Positions 40,397-51,473 of a DNA stretch of 64,000 nucleotides are shown here, in pieces. The stretch comes from Serripes groenlandicus. Its lineage: Eukaryota; Mollusca; Bivalvia; Cardiida; Cardiidae. Under the pieces are notes generated by a model. The model searched no databases and had not been told where the DNA came from. It saw nothing but the letters and a program-made list of their open reading frames with translations. The DNA lies in NCBI GenBank assembly GCA_031761405.1, contig JASEVX010000010.1, positions 35,192,753-35,256,752 on the forward strand, in the 5' to 3' direction. Both the position numbers and the translations under genes were made by a program. Position 1 is the first letter of the stretch. Each line of letters starts with the position of its first letter.

Positions 40397-42661
40397 TTCA
40401 AAGTCAAGTTGAGCAATTGGATATTCCAACCTCATGCATCACATTCGATCAACCATTGTGGCTCAAGTCCATGGAAATAATCCATGCAAAATCAATGGAT
40501 ATAGTTTGCAGACATGGTGACTTTCACACAATGGTAAGATATTTTGTACCAATGAGTATTGATTCCCTGATAGAGGGCTCCGGATCAGAGGAAGCATTAA
40601 AAACTGTGTACGGAACATATGCAATTGCTAATATGATTTCAGGACAGGTTGTTTCAAGAGCATTGGGTTAGTCAATAAGTTGATTTCAGTTTTGTAGATT
40701 AAGTAGAAATGGTACTTTTACAGGTATTGACACTAATGCGGTTCCGATGGATACTTCTAAAAAGGGGAATGGGATTGACCAATATTTGTCAAGTGATATG
40801 AAGATTGAAATGCCTCTAAGAAATAAATATATATGCCCAGAATAAGCAATGTATTCTGTTGGAGAAATAAAGGAAGCTACCCATACAAGTGTCCAAAGTA
40901 AAGATACAGAGAATTCCCGAGACTAGTTGGTCGATGGCGAGGTAGAATTACCAAATCCGAATGATGCATAAGTGGAACAGATACACTACTTATATGACGA
41001 AACTACAGACAAATGTATACTAGTTGCTAGCGTTTCATAATACAAAGAACTTAAAACGTTAGAAGAATGCTAACCCTAATTATAGAGAATTGCTTGCTGA
41101 TAGGTCACCAACCCCAAATTGTTGTTGCAGTAAATTGAATTTGTGGCAACATTGAAGCTTTTCATTTGCTCTGATAGGATTGGAAATATTGAGATTTGAT
41201 ATTAAACCTGCAACTTATAGCATAACTATCCCTGGTTGTGTCAATGCTTTCAAAAACAAAGATGTATATAGTTCTAAGAAGCATTCGCTTCGGAGCAGGA
41301 ATATGGACGGACCTTACAATTGAACAGGACTTACTAAGGGACGGGGCGTGACGGAGAATGTTTGCCTTCAGTGGATATACAGCATGCACAAGTGTGCCGG
41401 GGTTCATGATGCTATGGCATCCATAACAAATAATGCAAGCACACAATCAGTGAACAAAACATATAGCTCGGAACTTCAAGTATCAACCGGAACTTAACTG
41501 ACCTGCAAACTATTCAAATCTGGCTTGTCCGACATGAACCGTTTTATTTGAATGAACCAAGAACACGGTTTTTGTTTACTGGTTAAACGGGAACTGATGG
41601 TGATTGAGTAAACTGCGGAGCAGGTCGGTGCACAACGCCAGAAGAAGCTTGCCAATATGAACGTCGTAGAAGCATCTATTTGAAGAAATGGTCAAGTTCG
41701 GTCTTTGGATCATCTGTATCCAGGAATCCAGGTTTATAAACAGAAAGTGCAAATCCACTCAAATCATTTGTTTCCTGACCAGTGGAATTTGTAAGACAAT
41801 AACGAGAAGTAAATGGAGTACTCATATACATTTATAATATTCCCTTGCTGAACTAGTGGAATCTGAATATGGCTAATATATACTTCCACTCAGAGACCGA
41901 AAGGTCAAAGGAAGGTTTGCAGCTGTTTGCAATTTGAAGATCTTTTTAAAAAATGCTGGAAAACTAGTTACAACTAATATCCTGTTCATCCTTACGTGGA
42001 GTGATTGCAACATTTGCAACATGTGGCATGGCAAAACCAGTCTTTTGAAAAAGATAAAAAAAAAAGTCAGAAATATTGCAAGAAATGTATTTATTGATGA
42101 CTGATCCTGAGGCAACATCTTAACAGATTTTCAAAACAAATACTCGGTTATATGTTGTTTTATATGGCCGGAAAGCCGACAATTCTTTGAACAGTCTACG
42201 TTACGCTTAAGTAATGGCGTTAGTGTCGACACGCAAAACATCCATTTTTCAACAGAAGCTTCCACCTATAAAAAGAGCAGCATACTTCACAGTTTGGGAG
42301 TTCATTTGCAAGTCACACGAGGGTTAAAGCTCAAAATAAATTACCTACAATCGACGCATTAGGCTGAAAACTTGCTGATACCAGACTTACACCGATATTG
42401 ACAGAATTGAATGCAGCTCCAGAGAACTAACTGACGTGTATAAGATGTAAATGCAAAGTTTCTGGCTGATATCCATGTAGTTATAATATTTGCAATTTGA
42501 TCAATTATGGCCTTAAAAGTGTAATTGCCTTTACAGACTGCAGAAGTTGTCGAAATGCCGAGGAAGTCACACTGGACGGCGAAGACAATGTTGACAATAA
42601 CGACGGAATTGATTTTCAGTAGTTTATGAGAAGTTTGCATTTTAAACACTTTCTTGCGCAC
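40397..42661 (+). pseudogene. Degenerate transposon-like ORF (longest copy)
   Basis: The same family as 16166-16735 but ~2.3 kb long. Open for the first ~90 codons (QVEQLDIPTSCITFDQPLWL, ..GDFHTMVRYFV.., ..GSEEALKTVYGTYAIANMIS), then broken by many stops and frameshifts. Successive weak matches keep protein order: a 'LLRDGA'-like patch near 41330, 'MNVVEASI' then 'NGQVRSLDHLYPGIQVYK' near 41655-41740, 'LPPIKRAAYFTVWEF' near 42250-42300, and 'TELNAAPEN' then 'LTCIRCKCKVSG' near 42395-42465, an acidic tail following. That C-terminal Cys-rich end is typical of the same uncharacterised metazoan proteins. Clearly inactive. Confidence 0.6.
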
Positions 42662-43124
42662 TAATGTTCCCCTATATTGTTCAGTGAAATTTTCAATTTA
42701 TAACTTCCGTTCTCAGTAATTTTACATATTAAGTCGAAGGCTCCATACCAAATTGATACATAGGAGAATATGTAAGAGTTCGCCTTACAAAAAAATTAAA
42801 ACATAGATAGCTAACAAAAATACCCATTTTAAAGTTAGTACCTCGAAAAATAAGTGAGAAAAGGGCTGACAACATTTTGAAACGGAGATAATTACACCAG
42901 GAAAGTGTAATGTTCCTGGTATAGTTATATTTGCCCGATCACTAAGAATCAGTGTTGTAAATTTGGATAGATTCAGTCAATAGTAACAAACTTATAACCA
43001 ATAAATGCACAGACAAGCGAACGGATGGACAGACAGGCGGACAAAGAGAAGAGCAGAGAGAAATGTGCATTCGTCAGAGATGTGAACACTTAGTGTATGC
43101 ATGCCTTACAGACAGGCGACACAA
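42662..43124. other. No feature recognised
   Basis: AT-rich, with a short run of 'ggatggacagacaggcggac' simple sequence near 43022. Confidence 0.4.
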
Positions 43125-43357
43125 CTAACCCTTTCCCTCATATAGAAGCTTTCTGACGACGCCTCTGCCGCAGACGGCTTTTTGAAAACATAATGACATT
43201 AGAAGTAATTGCTCAAAACGAGCAATTTCTCATTTTGCCACAATGTTTTCCCCTTTTAGTCATATGTTATCCACTCAATTATAGAAATTTTCTATTTTTT
43301 GACAAAATATGTTCAAATTCGTCTGCTGCAGAATTGTCGTATGAGGGAATGGGTTAA
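43125..43357. mobile_element. piggyBac-like MITE
   Basis: Inverted termini 'aaccctttccctcatat' and 'gtatgagggaatgggtt'. Right flank TTAA, left flank drifted to CTAA. Internal hairpin 'ttgctcaaaacgagcaa' and subterminal 'gtctgctgcag'. TTAA target sites and CCCTTT-type ends are typical of piggyBac-derived MITEs. Confidence 0.75.
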
Positions 43358-43592
43358 GACAGAATCAAAAGTCTGATTTTTATCTCCGTTAAAATAGTTT
43401 GCATTACCATACAAAACATGCAAAACGTGTAAACAAAATCATAGATAGCAATGTCTGCTCATCTGGCGTTAACATCGTCTTTATACCATATATTTCCATG
43501 ACAAAATGCTGAACGAGAAGTCTATTCTGATATTACTCAAACACACTGTTCAGGGAATCAAAGTAGCATTTGAAACACAGTGTTCACTCCAT

Positions 43593-43802
43593 TTAACCCT
43601 TTGCCTCATATATACTCTTTCTGACGCCGCTGCAGCAGACGGCTTATTGAAAACATAGTGACCAAAGAATAAATTGCTCTTTTTGCCACAATGTTTTCCA
43701 CTTTTAGTCATAGATTCCATTCAATTGTAGAGATTTTTTTTTTTTGACAAAATATGTTTAAAGTCGTCTGCTGCATAACTGTCGTATGAGGGAAAGTGTT
43801 AA
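43593..43802. mobile_element. piggyBac-like MITE with intact TTAA on both sides
   Basis: TTAA at 43593-43596 and 43799-43802, with ends 'ccctttgcctcatata' and 'gtatgagggaaagtg'. Same family as 43125-43357. Confidence 0.8.
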
Positions 43803-44573
43803 AAGAAATAGTTGAGCAGACAACTTTTGGAACCAGTGTGCCAAACGGAGACATTGCTTATAATGATCATTTTCCTTTTTTGTCACAAAGTTCTCTGTTC
43901 TCTTCTTAAATGCGCTTTTCTTCACAATAATTATAGTTGTATTGTTTTATTTTCAGGAAATAAACCCGATATATCATACTGTAGATAAAACGCAGGAAGT
44001 TTTTGTCTCTTTTTATGTAAAACACAACGTTTTTGACACTTAACTCCATATATTTTGCACCAGTACATATATTGGTTGTGAAAAAGCTGTGCAATGGGCT
44101 TGCGCATGCGCCGTGTTAATCGTCAGCTCCCGGATATTTCCGTAGCAGTTCGTCACTAGACTGGTTCTCGTTCGATTTTTCAATGGAAGATTAAGATTAG
44201 TAAACCAGTCTATTTATATGCGGGTAGTCTTTTTATAATTAAAATGTAAATTAAAACCATAGTTTTTTAATAACACCTAACGCTGCAACCATTTGTAACG
44301 TGTACCGGCGTTAAGCCATCGAGGGTCACCCATCCCGGCACTAACCGCGATGAATCATTATTTACCGCACCTTGTAATAATTCCGCTCAGGTTGGTGCTC
44401 GAACACCGCTCGTATGCGCACATAAACATCGTGGGCTTGCGTAGGAACAGTACACAAAATAGTTCTATATCGCCTTTGATCTAAATTGCATTTTGCAGTA
44501 TTTTTTTCTCGCTCTCTCTTTCAAGACCAGTACGAACATATACATCAAATAGAAATTTGAAAAACGGTGATAC

Positions 44574-44761
44574 CGTGTTTTTGTCCGACAAAGAATTGTC
44601 GTTCTTTATCTGCAAGTTGTATAGATTCGGGATGTTGCATCAGATTTTCGTATATGGCAGTAGTTCCGCATTTCCCCACTCTGATGATGAAATAGTAGGG
44701 AAGGCAATGTAGACCAGTACCAACAAGGGTTCTTGAAACGTTCATCATACGTCCATGGTAC
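44574..44761 (-). CDS. Carbohydrate sulfotransferase, 5'-PSB exon
   Basis: Exon of 188 nt with acceptor 'ataaaacag' and donor 'cacg|gtatca', phase 2 in and phase 1 out. The product reads YHGRMMNVSRTLVGTGLHC, LPYYFIIRVGKCGTTAIYEN, LMQHPESIQLADKERQFFVG, QKH. FIIRVGKCGTT is the 5'-phosphosulfate-binding loop of PAPS-dependent carbohydrate sulfotransferases (family form F.IIGV.K.GTT), and the KE.FF after it is also typical. The enzyme class sulfates glycan chains in the Golgi lumen. The exon sits between a 481-bp MITE and the decayed transposon ORF. Matching downstream exons occur only in the palindrome; the nearest co-oriented copies (37.6 and 36 kb) are damaged, so the gene may be a pseudogene or may use exons misplaced by assembly. 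The family call is secure; activity is not. Confidence 0.8.
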
Positions 44762-45159
44762 CTGTTTTATAACATAGACCCGCCAAAGGAAACCAAAACT
44801 TCGTTATTTTGCAACAATCAATACATAGAATGACATGTTGCCGCCGTGAAGCCTCACCAGTCAATTAAACAACAACCCTTAAGCTTTCCTTAATGTTTTC
44901 GTTCATGTATTGTCAAAATTAATTGACGGATGAATTTCTTATTAAGTCAACTCCACTCGAAACATCGGTAGATACAATACGTTCGTGAATGCTCGTGAGT
45001 TTGATTAAATAGAGATATCGGATTATACGAAAATGCACGAAAATTACCGTGTCTAACTTTTTGTGCGAATGCAGTTAACTTTATGGTGTATTTTCAAGAC
45101 AACGCTTAATTGATGTTCTCAATAACATGGCTTACATTCGAAAATAAAAATAAAAATAA

Positions 45160-45640
45160 CAGTGTGTGTATACCACATGACTTTTGACGTCATACTTGCA
45201 TGGTCAGACAGCAATAATTGCTCTTGATAAGAATGTAAAAACAATGGTAACTTTTTTATTTCTTCACCCTTTTTAATGAAACATAGCACAGTCTACGCCG
45301 CTTACAATGTCCTATCTCCGTTTTTTACAGGAGTTTGATTGGTGGTCTAGTTTTTTTCAAACGCTTCGACGAACCTGTTCTCAAAATCAAGTTTTGATAA
45401 TGCTCGGCGATATTAATAAATTTGTAGAAAAGGTTCATCGAAGTGTTTAAAGAAACTAAACAACTTATCAATCTCCGTTGAAAACCCGGAGATAGGGCTC
45501 TATAAGCGGCGTAGACTGCGCCATGTTTCATTAAAAATGATGAAGAAATGTTACCTTTGTTTTTACTTCCAAACCGAAGAAAAATATTTCTGTCCACCGT
45601 AGCATTTGTGACGTCAAAGTCACGTGGTAAACACACACTG
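45160..45640. mobile_element. 481-bp MITE with 5-bp target duplication
   Basis: Termini 'cagtgtgtgtataccac' and 'gtggtaaacacacactg' are inverted repeats. AATAA flanks both sides (45155-45159 and 45641-45645). Long subterminal inverted repeats include 'gcggcgtagactg'. A 123-codon minus-strand open frame inside is a by-product. It lies in the intron between the sulfotransferase exons. Confidence 0.75.
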
Positions 45641-46186
45641 AATAAGCAGCTTCCTAATCGAACAGGGTGTATATCGAATACGTATGAGAATGTCAATACC
45701 GATTAACAGTCTCTAGAGAAAAGATGTAGACTCTGCGGTAAAAAAGCGAACAAGAGACCGCCTGAGCCAACAAAGAGAATGCATGTGTTCAAGAACCTTA
45801 CCAAGAAGTGCGTGCAATTCTATACTGATGGAAACATTACACGAACGTAGACAAAGAAAACCGTCCTTTGAAGAATTTGAGATTGCGTCAGTTGCGATCA
45901 AAATGCACCTCTGTACAGTCAGGTTTAATCCCTTATCCCGCCCTCTTGATTCATTATCAATTAATTATCAACACCCATGATTTGTAATAAGCTCTAACAA
46001 AAACATGGAGTACCATATTGATACATGAATAGCGAAGAAAGAAGACCGAGATAGCTGCACGTATGTACCGGCTGATCTTGGTATATAATACTCGCGAACG
46101 ATATTAGCGGCTAAATACATTGCTGTTTCAATTCGCTAACTGTGAAATACTGGTTATGTCACATCCGGCTTGACCCTACAAATCTA

Positions 46187-46365
46187 CAGCAGACGACTTT
46201 GAACATATTTTGTCAAAAATGGAAAATCTCTATAATTTAATGGATAACCTATGACTAAAATTTGAAAACATTGTGGCAAAAGGAGAAATTGCTCGTTTTG
46301 AGCAATTTTTTCTTTTGTCACAATGTTTTCAAAAAGCCGTCTGCTGCAGAGGCGTCAGAAACGTG
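46187..46365. mobile_element. piggyBac-like MITE, ends worn
   Basis: Inverted halves around 'ttgctcgttttgagcaa', with 'cagcagacgactttg' and 'gtctgctgcag' at the two ends. The terminal TTAACCC parts are missing. Confidence 0.65.
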
Positions 46366-46521
46366 AACGGATTCTCGCTTGCCGTGAATCTCAAGGGTCG
46401 GTTTTCGTTTAAAACGTTGTTCATCTATTCATACTCTACGATATCTCCGTGATCTTAGAATTACGTTTCACAAGCCAGATCTATGATATATAAGGATAAT
46501 TACACGAATACGTATACACAC

Positions 46522-46677
46522 CTGCGCGTTAGACTCCATATCAGTGTACTTTATAGCTCCTTGAGATTCCACACGATTACGGTTACCCATATTAAAGTGT
46601 TCGTAAACAGTCCATATGATAAAAGCACTTATTACAAATTTTGCTAAATTAAGCCCTTTTTTCTTTAAACTCAACAT
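46522..46677 (-). CDS. Carbohydrate sulfotransferase, first coding exon (signal anchor)
   Basis: Start codon at 46677 and donor 'gcgcag|gtgtgt' at 46521; 156 nt, 52 residues, exit phase 0. The protein starts MLSLKKKGLNLAKFVISAF, then IIWTVYEHF: a short Lys-rich cytoplasmic tail, then one hydrophobic segment at about residues 13-25, then a hydrophilic stem (NRNRVESQGAIKYTDMES). This is the layout of a type II Golgi membrane glycan-modifying enzyme. It is joined to the 5'-PSB exon by strand and proximity only, since its exit phase (0) and that exon's entry phase (2) require at least one more exon between them. A candidate at about 45797-45908 (acceptor 'ctgtacag', donor 'cttg|gtaagg') does not give the right phase alone. 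Confidence 0.6.
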
Positions 46678-47149
46678 AATCGCAGAACGTCCGTTTTGTC
46701 GTATATCTCTCTCAACTATGAATTATTGATTTTTTCGTTGCAGTAACATGTGCTTGAAAGTGATTCTTGACTGCACAGTTGGTTTGAAACCAGGCTGTTG
46801 CTTACAACCCTTTTTTCCACAAACGAACTTTGCAGTCTCGTGTAAGGGTCCGGACTGAAAACAGTTCAGTAATTTCCAGACTTTACATAATTGTTCTAAC
46901 TATTTTTCGCAGATGAAGTAGCTATGCTCAATGATACAATACGCTGACTACAAATGTAGTTAAATCTGGTCAGTGACGTTTATTATGGAACGCCGGCACT
47001 GTCTTTAGAAGTGATGAAACTCCATTATTATGTTTGTTTGTTATTACATTATGTACAACGATCTTTACATGTTGTGCAAACATATTTATATTATGTCAGT
47101 ATATGGTTATGTGTTGTGGTTTTGTACTTATATTCTGACAGTTTTTATT

Positions 47150-47680
47150 ATATTATGTCGGTACATATTTACATTATGTAGATACATCTTTACATTATGT
47201 CGGTACATCTTTACATTATGTAGATACATCTTTATATTATGTAGATACATCTTTATTTTATGTAGATACATCTTTATATCATGTGCTTGCTTTATTATAT
47301 TATGTCCATACTCTATTATATTATGTCAATACTTTATTATATTATGTGGATACATCTTTACATTATGTAGATACATCTTTATATGATGTGGATACATCTT
47401 TATATTATGTAGATACATCTTTATATTATGTAGATACATCTTTATATTATGTAGATACATCTTTACATTATGTAGGCACATCATTACATTATATAGATAC
47501 ATCTTTATATTATGTGGATACATCTTTATATTATGTAGATACTTTATTGTGCGCTGTGTTTATTTTATTACATTATGTCCATACTTTATTACATTATGTC
47601 CATACTTTATTACATTATGTCCATACTGTATTACATTATGTCCATACGTTTTTACATAATGTGCATACTTTAGTATAGTG
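47150..47680 (+). repeat. 21-bp minisatellite, left arm of foldback element
   Basis: Unit 'tacatctttatattatgta' plus two bases, about 25 copies. Since 21 is a multiple of three, the array gives long open frames with 7-residue repeats (ILCRYIF or LYYVDTS). I see no sign that they are translated. Confidence 0.95.
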
Positions 47681-48997
47681 TGTGCACAAATTATTATATA
47701 TTATTTCGCCTCACACGAAATTCTAGCAATTTCATTGTTTAAAGCGTGTCACGTGCAGAAATATATATTTCTATAGGGGTTGAGTAAATTCCATAGGGGG
47801 TGAGTAAAGTAAAAAAAGTCAGTTCAAAGGTTGGTTTTCGTAAAGTGGCTCTCAAATGTTACCAGTTACCAGAAAGAAATGAAATGAATTGAAATAAATA
47901 TGTTCATGTTGAACGGGTGTATTTTTTAAAATAATATATCTATTCCAATTCTTTAATCAATATTGATAGATCTTTTACTCATGACGTCATATTATGCTAC
48001 CAACAAATATCAACAAGTTACAGTATAGTTCAGTTTAAAGTGGTCGACGAAATAAATACATTATTGGGTGTGTTACTGACCCACTACGGAAATATAGTGG
48101 GTCTGTTGGACTATGTGCGACTTTTTTTTCGATCCAACATGACAAATGTTTGAACAAGAACTGAATTTGATGGAAATTAATGTTCTTATGAATTTCAATG
48201 AATATTTGAACATACATTGAACCTCTGAAGTGTTCAGAGTCTTTTGAAACTTGACCTTGTGATCTAGTTTCTGACTCCACATACATGTAATCGCGTTTAT
48301 AGATTGACCTAGATTTGATGACGATAAATATTCATAAAGATACAGATTTGATATAAAATATGTTCTCTACAGTTTCCATAAGGAATTTGAGACGAACACA
48401 GTTTATTTAAGGTAGATAACTAGTAATTTAAATGATGTCCAGTACATACACAATATAAGTCTAAGGGGACATAACTCTTTGTGTTTTAAAGCAATCTTTG
48501 TTTCACTTGCCGTCTAGCCTTTCAATATGTAGGTTAACATTTCCATACAGTTTTAATCAAATCCATCCACCAATGCCTTAAATATGGCACAGGACGACAG
48601 ACGAACGGACGGACGGACGGACGGACGGAAGGTAAACGACAAACACATCCCATTCATATTTGCCCATGATTAACAGAGTAGTAGATAATGTCCATGCAAT
48701 ATTATATTGTTTAGTTAGTTGTTTTTCTTATATTCTGTCGTGACGTTATTACATCTTGTGCTATCTGTGGTAACTTTATATGATGTGCAAACGTTGTTAT
48801 GTGTTGTGGATAGTTTAAGCAGGGTGATATTCCGCCTTGACACCGGAAATTAAAGCGCGAATGTACGGAATGTGACGGTAATGTGATCCGTAAAGGGTAA
48901 CGCCCGTAAAGCAAACAATTAAAATGGCGTCGCCGTGGCAACAGGCCTCCTTGGCCAATCTTCTTCAATCTATTAAACTAGGAGAGTTATTGAAAAT

Positions 48998-49500
48998 ATA
49001 AATATGTATCTACATAATATAAAGATGTATTTACATAATATAACGATGTATCCACATAATATAAAGATGTATCTACATAATGTAAAGATGTATCCACATA
49101 AAATAATAAAGTATGGACATAATGTAAAGATGTATCTACATAATACAAAGATGTATCTACATAATATAAAGATGTATCTACATAATATAAAGATGTATCC
49201 ACATAATATAAAGATGTATCTACATAATATAAAGATGTATCCACATAATATAAAGATGTATCTACATAATGTAAAGATGTATCCACATAATATAATAAAG
49301 TATGGACATAATATAATAAAGCAAGCACATGATATAAAGATGTATCTACATAATATAAAGATGTATCTACATAATATAAAGATGTACCGACATAATATAA
49401 AGATGTATCTACATAATATAAATATGTATCTACATAATGTAAAGATGTACCGACATAATATAAAGATGTATCTACATAATGTAAAGATGTAACTACATAA
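48998..49500 (-). repeat. 21-bp minisatellite, right arm of foldback element
   Basis: Inverted array of the same unit ('tacataatataaagatgtat'), about 24 copies, with blocks of variant units in the mirror order of the left arm (for example the 'ataataaagtatggacat' variants). Confidence 0.95.
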
Positions 49501-50099
49501 TATAATAAAAACTGTCAGAATATAAGTACAAAACCACGTTTCATCACGTCTAAAGACAGTGCCGGCGTTCCATAGTTTATGATATGTAAGGTCTATGCAG
49601 GGATGTAGTATTTAGTTATACATCTCTTGTCTATGTTATATGCTACAAAGACAAAGGTAGTAGTTTGTTATGCGGGGAATTCAACTATGCTGAATACCTC
49701 CGTATATTGTCATGCCCAGCTTCCAGGAAGTGTAAATTTGTAAAATTGTTGTGCTGCCCTCTGTTTTTTTCAAAATGGACATTTTTTCTTGATTGTCCAG
49801 GGATCAGTAACATACGTTTCACAACAAGCTAAACAGTATGCACATTATACAAAGTAAACGTACACAATGTAAAGTTTTAAACCATGAAGTTGTAAACATA
49901 ATTTAGAATTTTAAGTCAGACATAAGGATCTTAAATGTTTCTTTAAACAAAATGGAAAACGAGTAGCTTGAAAGCGGGTAGCTCAAAAACCTTTTGAGAA
50001 AATCCCTGCAATGTATATTACGGAAATGCGGCTGTCGTGCATCATCAACTTGTTAACACTCTACAGGCTACATTTCTGCATCGGATCTTCATGAAAATT

Positions 50100-50770
50100 A
50101 ATCATTCATCTCCATCATATCTTGAACAAGTTCGAAACTGGGCCATTTAAGGTCAACAACTAGGTCACTAGGTCAAATTGAAGGAAAATCTGTTAATACT
50201 GTAGAAGCCGCATTTTTTACTATTTAAAAATTTGATTAGAATGTTTATCGAAACGATATCTAGGCCGAGTTCGAATATGGGTCAAACCTGGTCAAAAACT
50301 AGGTCACTAAGCCGAATTGAATTGAAATCTTGTTAACACTTTGGAGGTCTTATTTTGAACTTGAGCATGCTGAAACTTTATCAGAATGTTTGTCTTGATG
50401 ATATGTAGGTCAAGTATGAACATGGGTCATGATGGGTCAAAAAGTAGGTCACTAGGTCAAGTTGAAGGAAAATCTTGTTAACACTCTAGAGGCCGCAATT
50501 TTTGCTTCAGCAGTTTGAATTGTTGCCAGAATGTTTGTATTAATGATATCCAGGTCAAGTTCGAATATGGGTCACATTAGGTCAGAAGGCCAAATTGAAG
50601 GAAAATCTTGTTAACACTCTGGATACTGCATTTTTAGCTTGAGCATGTTGAAACTTTATCAGAATGTTTTTCTTGGTGATATCTAGGTCAAATTCTAACA
50701 TGGGTCATCTTGGGTCAAAAAGTAGGTCACTAGGTCAAATTGAAGGAAAGTCTTGTTAACAGTCTAGAGC
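50100..50770 (+). repeat. ~140-bp tandem repeat block, five units
   Basis: The motif 'cttgttaacactctagagg' and its variants recurs at about 50190, 50333, 50475, 50609 and 50754. Each unit also has 'gatatctaggtcaagttcg' and 'gggtcaaaaa.taggtcac'. Three perfect AGGTCACTAGGTCA motifs lie at 50162-50175, 50446-50459 and 50724-50737. Intergenic; no coding sign. Confidence 0.85.
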
Positions 50771-51224
50771 CAACATCCCTTGCATTATAGTACGTTCAGT
50801 ACTTTGATTAGAGAAGGGTTGGGAAGCGATCCGAAGCTCATAGCATGCCTGCTTTCGAAAATGCAACTTTTGCTGTTGAACATCGCGCATGGATTTATGA
50901 ATGCTGCATTTGAATGGCTTTCATACGTAGAAAAATAACCAAGTAAATTTTGAAAACGTTTTATAATATCATTAGTTATATACACAGACACCTAATAAAC
51001 TCAGACGAAGACTTTTACATGGCAGGTGTAATACATTTGCATTAATATAATGAACTATCAGTGTTTAACCCTTTCCGTGGTAGCATATGACACAAACGAA
51101 GCGGATGGATTTTTAAAGCTTTTGTCGAAAGTATAACAATGACTCAAAACGACTAATTTCTCCTGTTTACACAATGTGTCCAACCCTCTATCAAGACGAT
51201 TATCTCAATATTCTAAATGTCATA

Positions 51225-51473
51225 TCGAGGGCTTGGCGTGAAACGATTGTAACTAAAAACCTATTTAGAAAACGCAGATTTAGGGGCAAGTTTGACCCCT
51301 TTGTAAACAATGCAAATTTAGGTGCCATTGCTCAGAACGAGCAATGGCACCTAAATTCCCATTGTTTACTAAGAAAAATGATTTAACGCTAATAAAGAGT
51401 ATATGGCAAGGTGATTAACCTTGGTAAAAAAAATACCAATTTTAGTTACAACCATTTCACGCCAAGCCCTCGA
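51225..51473 (+). mobile_element. TA-flanked hairpin MITE, copy 1
   Basis: 249 bp. Inverted ends TCGAGGGCTTGGCGTGAAAC, TA on both sides, and a strong central hairpin 'ggtgccattgctc' / 'gagcaatggcacc'. A TA target suggests Tc1/mariner-type mobilisation. Confidence 0.9.

Larger units (their letters stand above)
46984..49574. mobile_element. 2.6-kb foldback element with tandem-repeat inverted arms
   Basis: Terminal inverted repeats begin TATGGAACGCCGGCACTGTC and end with the complement; a perfect 6-bp target duplication GTTTAT flanks it (46978-46983 and 49575-49580). Inside each end lies a ~500-bp array of a 21-bp unit, the two arrays in opposite orientation. The ~1.3-kb centre (47690-48990) has no recognisable gene but holds a (GGAC)n tract near 48605 and a TGACGTCA site. 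No transposase is seen, so it is non-autonomous. Confidence 0.85.

Noticed and set aside
44300..44365. Antisense 5S rRNA-like string ('ggtcacccatcccggcacta')
   Set aside because: Only about 25 bases resemble 5S rRNA and the rest does not; at most a worn 5S-derived SINE.
45325..45696. 123-codon minus-strand open frame
   Set aside because: Lies within the inverted repeats of the 481-bp MITE.
45797..45908. Candidate middle sulfotransferase exon on the minus strand
   Set aside because: Splice sites look acceptable, but its exit phase does not match the 5'-PSB exon and the peptide has no family feature.
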